The position numbers were made by a program, and so were the translations under genes. The notes under the pieces are model-generated. The model searched no databases and was not told the DNA's origin. It was given only the letters and a program-made list of their open reading frames with translations. From JADMIH01 sp036399775 (GTDB taxonomy: Bacteria; Chloroflexota; Chloroflexia; QHBQ01; JADMIH01): 64,000 bases of DNA. Each line of letters opens with the position of its first letter. Position 1 is the stretch's first letter. This document shows, piece by piece, positions 57,846-64,000 of the stretch. Location: positions 1 through 64,000 of the forward strand of contig DASWMJ010000092.1 of the NCBI GenBank assembly GCA_036399775.1, written 5' to 3'.

Positions 57846-59117
57846 ATGAGACTGAGTGATACAATCCTGACGGCTACACAGAACCTGGGGCGGCGCAAGG
57901 TACGCACCGTGCTGACCTCCATTGGCGTGTTTGTGGGCATCATAACCATCGTCACAATGGTTTCGCTGGGCATCGGCATACAGAAGCAGATAACCGACAC
58001 GATAAAGGCGTTCGGCTTGGAAACGGTGCTGGCCGAGCCAAGAGTGAACAGCCAGCCTCGAGGGGCGGCCAACCCCAACGCTCGCGTGCGCCCGTTGACG
58101 CCACTCAACAGCGCGGCCATCGAGCGTCTTGAGGGCATCAGCGGAGTGGAACGGGTAGAGGTCTACCTGGAACTGCCCGAAGCGCCTGAAATGACGCTGA
58201 CCATTGACGGCAAGACCTTCCCCATAGCATTGCGAGAGATTGACGCGACTGACCGCATCTTCGCACGGCGCGAGCCTGTAATCGCCGGTAAAGAGTTGGC
58301 CTCAACTGCGGAAGCGAAGGGCATAATGCTGAGCCGCCGCTTACTGTTGGGGTCGGGCTACAGGGAAGACGGCCTCGCGGGGCTGATAGACAAGCCTGCA
58401 ACCATCACCGTCACGGCTCCGAGGGGCGAGAAAGCCACGTTCGAGACGACGGTTGTGGGGGTGAATGACACCCTTGCGCGGGCGGGAGCGGCGCTGGGCA
58501 ACGCCGACAAGCTGGAAATCAAAAAGTGGTGGTACAACGACCCCAACATCCTGGAGACCGACGGCTACGCTTTCGCGCTGGTGCATGCGGCGTCTTTGAA
58601 TGACGCTACTCGCGTGTCGGGCGAAGTAGAGAGTATGGGCCTGGAATCGGCTACCTTGCAGACCTTCCTCGACCAGGTGAACAGGATATTCGCTATCATG
58701 CAGGTTATGCTCTCCTCCATAGGGCTGCTCGCGCTGCTGGTGGCCTCCATCGGCATCGTCAACACTATGATAATGGCGATCTACGAGCGCACACGGGAGA
58801 TCGGGGTGCTCAAGGCGCTGGGGTCGTCCAACGGCGACGTGCTCAGGATGTTCATGGTGGAGGCGGGGATGATAGGTCTGCTGGGGGGCATCGTGGGCGT
58901 GGTGCTGGGGTGGCTATTGGGCCTGGCACTCAACGCCTTCATCGCTGATTATCTCAAGCGCGAGCACATACCTATTGACGCGCCTTTCTTCCTGGTCACA
59001 TGGGAGTTGGTAGGCGCGTCCCTCCTTTTCGCCACCCTCGTAGGCATCCTGGCCGGGCTATATCCTGCCCTGCGAGCGGCACGGCTCGACCCGCTACAGG
59101 CGTTGCGGCACGAGTAA
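57846..59117 (+). CDS. ABC permease, FtsX/MacB type
   Basis: 423 residues. One membrane helix at 20-42 ('VRTVLTSIGVFVGIITIVTMVSLGIGIQKQ'), an outside MacB-PCD-like domain (about 45-275), then three helices in the C-terminal FtsX core ('VMLSSIGLLALLVASIGIVNTMIMAIYERTREIGVLKALG'). This is the four-helix type VII ABC exporter form. No periplasmic adaptor (MacA-like) gene lies beside it; the LolA-like lipoprotein upstream may take that role. GTG-type methyltransferase gene follows after 18 bases. Confidence 0.93.
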   Translation: MRLSDTILTATQNLGRRKVRTVLTSIGVFVGIITIVTMVSLGIGIQKQITDTIKAFGLETVLAEPRVNSQPRGAANPNARVRPLTPLNSAAIERLEGISGVERVEVYLELPEAPEMTLTIDGKTFPIALREIDATDRIFARREPVIAGKELASTAEAKGIMLSRRLLLGSGYREDGLAGLIDKPATITVTAPRGEKATFETTVVGVNDTLARAGAALGNADKLEIKKWWYNDPNILETDGYAFALVHAASLNDATRVSGEVESMGLESATLQTFLDQVNRIFAIMQVMLSSIGLLALLVASIGIVNTMIMAIYERTREIGVLKALGSSNGDVLRMFMVEAGMIGLLGGIVGVVLGWLLGLALNAFIADYLKREHIPIDAPFFLVTWELVGASLLFATLVGILAGLYPALRAARLDPLQALRHE

Positions 59118-59135
59118 TATCCAGGATGGTAGCGG

Positions 59136-60152
59136 GTGAGACTGAGAGCGATAGCGCGATTGCTCAGGCTGCCTTACGCCTGGGCGCATGGGCTGGTGCT
59201 GCGGGACCTCCAATCGCTCATCAGGGTGCATTTTCTTTACGCGGCGGCATCAACCGGCCTGCTCCGTGCCTTGAAGAAACCAGCTTCCAGGGAAGATTTA
59301 ATCCGGCGGCTGCATGTGACGCGCCCTGACCTGCTGGAATCGCTGCTGGCCCTGGGCGTTTCGCTGGGCGAACTCTCGCTCAAGGGTGGCCTCTACAGGG
59401 TGCGCGGGGTGCGAGCTAAGGCCCTTATGGAGCGCCCAAACGACCCGCTTGTGGCTATGGTCGAGGAGTACGCTACGTACCATAGCTCGGTGTACCAGGA
59501 ATTGGGTGAGAGGCTGCGGGGCGGGCCGCTTGGGGACTATATGGCGGGCAGAGGCAATCTGATCGCCCGGTCGTCGCGTATGCTGGAACCGTTCGTCGTA
59601 GACTTTGCCCGTGAGCTGGTGGCGGGAAGAGGAGCAGTCAGGGTACTCGACGTGGGGTGCGGGTCGGGCATCTACATGAGGCACGTAGCGGATGCTAACA
59701 CCCAGGCGAGGGGCATAGGGGTAGATATGCAAGCTGAAGTGGTCAGTCAGGCGGCGCTGAACCTGAAGCGGTGGGGCATCGAGGGACGGTTCCGCGTAGC
59801 ACTTGCCGACATCCGAGAGCCTACAGACGACCTCTCCGGCGCGTTCGACATCGTAACCCTGTACAACAACATCTATTACTTTCCGCCCGAAGAGCGCCCC
59901 GCCCTGTTCAGGTCTCTGGGAGAGCGCCTGGCACCCGGAGGCAGGCTGGCTATAGTTTCCGCGATGCGCGGCGACAGTGTAACTACAAACGACTTCGACC
60001 TTGTCTTGAGATCAACTGTAGGGTGTACCGCGCTGCCTGACACAGACGAACTTCGCTCCCAACTGCTCGACAATGGTTTTGACCATGTAGAGAGCACAAG
60101 GCTGGCACCCATCGAGTCGTTCTACGGGTTGATAGCCACGCGGAAAGCATAA
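59136..60152 (+). CDS. O-methyltransferase-type SAM methyltransferase with N-terminal winged helix
   Basis: 338 residues from GTG. The N-terminal ~110 residues are a dimerisation/winged-helix domain ('FLYAAASTGLLRALKKPASREDLIRRLHVTRPDLLESLLALGVSLGEL'). The catalytic part has motif I 'VRVLDVGCGSGIYMRHVADA', the acidic 'GIGVDMQAEVV' and 'DIVTLYNNIYYFPPEERPALF'. The architecture is that of plant- and polyketide-type O-methyltransferases acting on small aromatic or lipid molecules; the substrate is unknown. It lies 18 bases after the permease gene and probably shares its transcript. Confidence 0.88.
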   Translation: MRLRAIARLLRLPYAWAHGLVLRDLQSLIRVHFLYAAASTGLLRALKKPASREDLIRRLHVTRPDLLESLLALGVSLGELSLKGGLYRVRGVRAKALMERPNDPLVAMVEEYATYHSSVYQELGERLRGGPLGDYMAGRGNLIARSSRMLEPFVVDFARELVAGRGAVRVLDVGCGSGIYMRHVADANTQARGIGVDMQAEVVSQAALNLKRWGIEGRFRVALADIREPTDDLSGAFDIVTLYNNIYYFPPEERPALFRSLGERLAPGGRLAIVSAMRGDSVTTNDFDLVLRSTVGCTALPDTDELRSQLLDNGFDHVESTRLAPIESFYGLIATRKA

Positions 60153-60154
60153 GT

Positions 60155-61381
60155 CTAACTTGCCGCCAGACTACTATATGCCACCTCGGCCACTCCGCTC
60201 AACTTTTCCCAATTGAACTCGGCCCACACCCGCTTCCTGGCGCTCTCCCCCAGTTGCTTTCGCTTATCAGGATTGCTCAACAAAGTGGAAGCGGCTACAG
60301 CCATGCCGCGCACGTCGCCCGGCTGGACCAGCACGCCCGTATCGCCCAGGAATTCGGTTACCTGGCCGACCCGGTGCGCCACTATGGGCAGGCCCATTAC
60401 CATCGGCTCAAGGAGCTTCACGGGGCTTTTGGCGCGGTTGATGAGATTGTCGGACATTGGATAGAGGGCCACGTCACCTTGTGAGAGATAGGCAGGGAGG
60501 TCTACTTCCGGCACGCGGCCTGTGATGGTTAGATGGTCCTGTAGACCATACTGTGCGGCCTCGGCTTGCAGTTTTGCCTCTTCCTCGAAGAAGCCGCTCC
60601 CCACAACCAGCAGTTTGGCGGTCGGATGCTCTTCAAGCACATGCTTGAGGATGTCGAGCGGCCATGTGTAGGGGAACTCTGCGAAGCGAGTGTAGAGCAG
60701 TAGCGTTGGCGCGCCGTCTATACGTAAAGGGGCGGCGGGTGCGGGGTGCAACCAGGCGGCGTATTTGTCCGCCGACACGCCGTTAGGCAGATAGAAGACG
60801 CGGCGACGCGGCAAGCCGAAGCCCCATGCACGAGACTCCAGGGTGCGGCTGGCGGCGGTCACGGCTCCCGCAAGACGCGGCAGCAGGGCCTCTAAGAAGG
60901 TGGCGGCCAGCTTCTGCGCCGGAGAGTAGCGGTTCACATCAGCCCAGCCGCCGGGACCTTCCCAATCATCCACGTCCAGCATCCAGGGCACGCCAAGCCC
61001 ATGCAGCGCCAGCCCTGCCAGGCCACTGTAGCCGATGGGCTTGAAGACGTGGACTACATCGGGGCGCGAAAGGTTGGGTTGCTTATTGTCTGGCAAGTGC
61101 GCGTCATCTCTTGCCCCTGCAAATGGCGATAAGGCGCTCCTGACGAGGCCGTAGGTGAAAGCGATACTGCTGGGGACGCGCTTTGGGAGAGGAAGGGTGA
61201 CAACCTGCACATTGGGAGCGATAGAGCGTGTGCCTGCGCGTGCGGAGGGGTCGTCCCAGGGCGGCACGATGATGCGAACGGAGTGCCCCCGCCGTGCCAG
61301 AGCATGCGCGAGGGGCAGCATACGGGCCGAGGCAGTAGCCTTAGGTTGCAGGCCGAACGGCGCGATGAAAGCGACTTTCAT
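60155..61381 (-). CDS. Glycosyltransferase family 4 (GT-B)
   Basis: 408 residues with the two Rossmann domains of GT-B enzymes. The acceptor side begins 'VAFIAPFGLQPKATASARMLPLAHALARRGHSVRI'. The donor side has 'GAPTLLLYTRFAEFP', 'AKLLVVGSGFFEEE' and the sugar-nucleotide motif 'KSPVKLLEPMVMGLPIVAHRVGQVTEFLGDTGVLV' (the E-x7-E region, with the first Glu replaced by Ser/Pro context and 'LLEP' retained). It transfers a sugar to a lipid, glycan or protein acceptor in the cytoplasm. It converges with the methyltransferase gene, two bases between stops. Confidence 0.9.
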   Translation of the reverse strand: MKVAFIAPFGLQPKATASARMLPLAHALARRGHSVRIIVPPWDDPSARAGTRSIAPNVQVVTLPLPKRVPSSIAFTYGLVRSALSPFAGARDDAHLPDNKQPNLSRPDVVHVFKPIGYSGLAGLALHGLGVPWMLDVDDWEGPGGWADVNRYSPAQKLAATFLEALLPRLAGAVTAASRTLESRAWGFGLPRRRVFYLPNGVSADKYAAWLHPAPAAPLRIDGAPTLLLYTRFAEFPYTWPLDILKHVLEEHPTAKLLVVGSGFFEEEAKLQAEAAQYGLQDHLTITGRVPEVDLPAYLSQGDVALYPMSDNLINRAKSPVKLLEPMVMGLPIVAHRVGQVTEFLGDTGVLVQPGDVRGMAVAASTLLSNPDKRKQLGESARKRVWAEFNWEKLSGVAEVAYSSLAAS

Positions 61382-61382
61382 A

Positions 61383-61467
61383 ATTACGAATTATGAATTA
61401 CGAATTACGAATTGTCGAGACCGCAACTCATAATTTGTAATTAGTAATTCATAATTCGTAATTACAT
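61383..61467. repeat. Inverted heptamer arrays, unit AATTACG
   Basis: The left arm is 61383-61411 (ATTACGAATTATGAATTACG) and the right arm 61428-61466 (ATAATTTGTAATTAGTAATTC...). GACCGCAACTC lies in the loop. It sits between the glycosyltransferase start and the deacetylase stop. Confidence 0.9.
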
Positions 61468-61470
61468 GAG

Positions 61471-62388
61471 TTATTCCCATTCGCCCGCTAGGACCGACTC
61501 AAACTGGTCCTGGGTCCAGAAGGGGTTGGCGATGTAGCGGGTGATGGCAAATACCGGGTCGGTCTCGTCGTCCATGACTTCTCGGAGGCGGAAGGCCGCT
61601 TTGTAGCCGTATGACTTGAGCTTCTCGGCGGCCTCTTTATTGTATACGCCGAACGGGTAGGCGAAGTACGGCGTGGGGTGGCCCAGAAGCTCCTCAAGTG
61701 TTCTCTTAGGCTCCACTATCTGCTTCTGCCAATCTTCCTCAGTCTCGTACTGAGTGACCATGTGGTGGTCCCAGGTGTGGGGTTGGAGGTCGAAGCCTTG
61801 CTTGTCGAGGTCTTTTAGCTGCTCCGAGGTCATGTAGTTCTCTTTGTCTATGGTGACGGTCATGATGAAGAAGGTGGCGTTGAAGCCGTACTTCTTCAGG
61901 AGGGGCACAGCGTTGGCGTACTGGTTGTCGTCGCTGTCGTCGAATGACAGCATGATGGGCTTCTCAGGCAGGGGCTTGCCGTTCGCGTAATACTCGTATA
62001 CCTGGCCCGACGTGACCGAGTTGTAGCCGTTCTCTTTGAGGTATTTTAGCGTATCCTCAAGGATGTCGGGCGGCACCACGTAGGCCCGGTCATCTCCCTT
62101 GTCGTCGGATGTCCAATCGCGTATGTGGTGGTAGCAGAGTATGGGGACGAAGCCGCGCTCCGAAGCGGGTATGGGGCTGGGTGTGGGAGTCGCTTCGATG
62201 GTAGGCGTGGCGGTAGGCTCCGGCTCCGGCGTATTGGTGGGTGGTGAGGTTGGCAGGGCTGTAGGCTCGATGGGGGTCGGGGTGGCTGCGGGTGAAGTAT
62301 CACACGCGGCGAGCGCCATCAATGCGAGCAGAGCCAGGGCCAACCATAAAAGACGGATGAGGGGAATGAAGAGGCCAAAGAGACGCAT
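61471..62388 (-). CDS. Polysaccharide deacetylase lipoprotein
   Basis: 305 residues. The lipobox ALAAC places the lipid on Cys29; a Pro/Thr/Glu stalk runs to about 75. The NodB-homology domain follows: 'VPILCYHHI', motif 1 'IMLSFDDSDDNQ' (Asp pair), motif 2 'LQPHTWDHHMV' (metal-binding His pair) and motif 3 'YFAYPFGVYN'. Metal-dependent removal of N- or O-acetyl groups from a surface glycan or peptidoglycan is expected. Motif 1 has Ser for the usual Gly after DD, a tolerated variant. It may act with the glycosyltransferase gene that follows it on the same strand. Confidence 0.9.
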   Translation of the reverse strand: MRLFGLFIPLIRLLWLALALLALMALAACDTSPAATPTPIEPTALPTSPPTNTPEPEPTATPTIEATPTPSPIPASERGFVPILCYHHIRDWTSDDKGDDRAYVVPPDILEDTLKYLKENGYNSVTSGQVYEYYANGKPLPEKPIMLSFDDSDDNQYANAVPLLKKYGFNATFFIMTVTIDKENYMTSEQLKDLDKQGFDLQPHTWDHHMVTQYETEEDWQKQIVEPKRTLEELLGHPTPYFAYPFGVYNKEAAEKLKSYGYKAAFRLREVMDDETDPVFAITRYIANPFWTQDQFESVLAGEWE

Positions 62389-62470
62389 GCTTATGCAGTA
62401 CCTTTCTTAGATGGGAGAGTTTATGCCTGGAGGAGGGCACGGCCCATTGTACCAGATAGCGTGCGTGCAA

Positions 62471-62558
62471 CCAAGTACCAAGTACCGAGTACCGAGTACC
62501 GAGTACCGAGTACCGAGTACCGAGTACCGAGTACCGAGTACCGAGTACCGAGTACCGG
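62471..62558. repeat. Heptamer array, unit CGAGTAC
   Basis: Twelve nearly perfect units (CCAAGTACCAAGTACCGAGT...). The inverse copy at 62674-62717 (GTACTCG) lies about 115 bases on. Confidence 0.93.
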
Positions 62559-62673
62559 GGTGTAATGATTCTCCGTGGGCACCGCCCGGGAACAATGATT
62601 AAGCCCGCCTGCGTCCTATTGCCTGCTTACATGGGTTGCGATATACTATCCGCACATCCATCTATTACCTGTC

Positions 62674-62717
62674 ATTCGGCACTCGGCACTCGGTACTCGG
62701 TACTCGGCACTCGGAAC
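62674..62717. repeat. Heptamer array, unit ACTCGGT/C (inverse of the previous one)
   Basis: Six units: TTCGGCACTCGGCACTCGGT and so on. The pair with 62471-62558 could form a long hairpin in the acs leader. AGGGAGG follows at 62723. Confidence 0.9.
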
Positions 62718-62736
62718 TTGATAGGGAGGCATACTT

Positions 62737-64000
62737 ATGCAGTCACCGGAAGAACGTGCGGGCACTATTGAGACATTGCTGCATGAAGAGCGCGTTTATG
62801 CGCCTTCTCCTGAGTTCGTCGCCCAGGCCAACATCTCCGACCCTGACGTTTATAAGAGGGCCGAAGAGGACCCCGAAGGCTTCTGGCGGGATAAGGCGCG
62901 CCTGCTTGAGTGGTTCAAAGAGCCGTCCCAGGTGCTGCAATGGGACCCACCGTTTGCCAAGTGGTTCGCGGACGGCGAGTTGAACGCCTGCTACAACTGC
63001 GTGGACCGGCACCAGGCGACCCGCGCCCAGAAGCCCGCCATCATATGGGAGGGCGAGCCTGGCGACACGCGCACGCTCACCTATGCAGACCTCTACCGGG
63101 AGGTAAACCGGGCCTCTCAGATGCTCAAGAACCTGGGCGTGGGCAGAGGAGATCGCGTGGCGATTTACATGCCGATGATACCCGAAGTGGTGGTGGCTAT
63201 GCTGGCGTGCGCCCGCATCGGCGCGCCCCACACGGTGGTCTTCGGCGGCTTCTCGCCCGAAGCCCTGCGCGACCGCATAATCGACGCTCACACGAAGCTG
63301 GTTATCACCGCCGACGGTGGATACAGGCGCGGCAGTATAGTGCCCTTGAAGGCCAACACCGACGCGGCGCTGGACGCTCCCGACCTACCTGTAGAGAAGG
63401 TGCTTGTGGTGCGGCGCGTAGGGCAAGAGGCGCATGGCCTTACTATGCAGGAAGGGCGCGACGTGTGGTGGCATGAGGAGATGGCGCGGGTAGCCGAAAA
63501 TGCGGTGGTGGAGGCTGAGCACGTTGATGCTGAGCACCCTCTATTTATCCTTTACACGTCGGGTACGACGGGCAAGCCGAAGGGCGTGCTGCACACGACG
63601 GGCGGCTATATGGTGGGCACGACCCTGACCACTAACTGGGTGTTCGACCTCAAGGAAGATGATGTTTACTGGTGTACCGCCGACGTGGGGTGGGTGACGG
63701 GGCACTCTTACCTGGTATACGGCCCGCTCTCCAACGGCGCGACTGCGGTGATGTACGAGGGCACGCCCGACCACCCCGACAAGGACAGGTGGTGGCGCAT
63801 TATCGAGAAGTACAAGGTAACCATCCTGTACACCGCGCCCACCGCGATACGCACCTTCATGCGCTGGGGGAGCGAGTTCCCGGAGCGGTGGGACCTCACT
63901 TCTCTGCGGCTGCTGGGCACGGTGGGCGAGCCTATCAACCCGGAGGCGTGGATCTGGTACCATCGCAACATCGGGGCGGAGCGCTGCCCCGTCGTGGATA
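62737..64000 (+). CDS. acs: Acetyl-CoA synthetase (partial)
   Basis: 421 complete codons to the window edge, no stop. AGGGAGG lies eight bases before the ATG. The ACAS N-terminal region ('FWRDKARLLEWFKEPSQVLQWDPPFAKWFADGELNACYNCVDRH') leads into the AMP-binding domain: 'YTSGTTGKPKGVLHTTGGY' (ATP loop P3), 'DVYWCTADVGWVTGHSY' and 'LLGTVGEPINPEAW'. This is the ANL enzyme that makes acetyl-CoA from acetate via acetyl-AMP. The C-terminal domain with the catalytic, acetylation-controlled Lys lies outside the window. An inverted heptamer pair occupies the upstream region. Confidence 0.95.
   Translation, partial: MQSPEERAGTIETLLHEERVYAPSPEFVAQANISDPDVYKRAEEDPEGFWRDKARLLEWFKEPSQVLQWDPPFAKWFADGELNACYNCVDRHQATRAQKPAIIWEGEPGDTRTLTYADLYREVNRASQMLKNLGVGRGDRVAIYMPMIPEVVVAMLACARIGAPHTVVFGGFSPEALRDRIIDAHTKLVITADGGYRRGSIVPLKANTDAALDAPDLPVEKVLVVRRVGQEAHGLTMQEGRDVWWHEEMARVAENAVVEAEHVDAEHPLFILYTSGTTGKPKGVLHTTGGYMVGTTLTTNWVFDLKEDDVYWCTADVGWVTGHSYLVYGPLSNGATAVMYEGTPDHPDKDRWWRIIEKYKVTILYTAPTAIRTFMRWGSEFPERWDLTSLRLLGTVGEPINPEAWIWYHRNIGAERCPVVD

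Noticed and set aside
62471..62558. Possible CRISPR array
   Set aside because: Period is 7 bp with no spacers, and no cas genes are in the window.

Overview
The window is bacterial, GC-rich (roughly 58-60% by eye) and most probably from a member of the Chloroflexota. The basis is indirect. It has S-layer-homology (SLH) surface proteins with 'DVWAVG' propeller-like repeats, a membrane Ser/Thr kinase, zinc-ribbon membrane proteins, a deazaflavin-type (F420) nitroreductase-family protein, a sortase with an IPQTG substrate, and many heptanucleotide tandem repeats between genes. No rRNA or complete tRNA gene is present to fix the taxonomy.

Layout. 1-3.1 kb: end of a membrane protein, a GNAT acetyltransferase, a repeat-rich gap and an MFS exporter. 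3.5-16.3 kb: secreted and surface functions (M12-type metalloprotease, SLH/propeller protein, kinase with an extracellular carbohydrate-binding-like domain, CHASE3 histidine kinase, sortase plus substrate), with the housekeeping genes eno and apt. 16.5-18.6 kb: a compact module of sigma-70-like factor, small helical protein and ImmA/IrrE-type protease. 18.7-26.3 kb: a GH99-like secreted protein, MBL hydrolase, DUF1330 protein, an AT-richer two-gene insert (two-TM protein plus possible caspase-like lipoprotein), an SLH-CAP protein and an orphan DUF4280 (PAAR-like) gene. 26.5-33.4 kb: Nudix, RDD/TPR protein, peptide-binding lipoprotein, a zinc-ribbon protein whose start codon must be non-canonical, CopG-like regulator and a methyltransferase. 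33.6-38.9 kb: a complete branched-chain amino-acid ABC importer (livKHMGF). 39-43.7 kb: MFS, then an allene-oxide-cyclase-like barrel, a ferritin-like protein and a VioB-N-terminus-like protein. 43.9-48.8 kb: an eight-gene minus-strand run led by a self-regulated ArsR gene, then two flavin-type oxidoreductases. 49.2-51.9 kb: a low-GC two-gene defence island (AAA ATPase plus DUF4435/TOPRIM, PARIS-like) between degenerate repeats that look like tRNA 3' ends. 52-64 kb: thioesterase, diguanylate cyclase, LolA-like lipoprotein with a MacB-type ABC pair, methyltransferase, glycosyltransferase, polysaccharide deacetylase and the start of acetyl-CoA synthetase.

Two things stand out. One is the PARIS-like island with its tRNA-derived flanks. 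The other is a genome-wide-looking family of 7-bp tandem repeats. Unit sequences differ from site to site but the unit length is constant. Many arrays are arranged as inverted pairs, and several run straight into start codons in place of a ribosome binding site. Two genes (47673, minus; 29874, plus) have a TATAAT box so close to the ATG that they are probably translated from leaderless mRNA.
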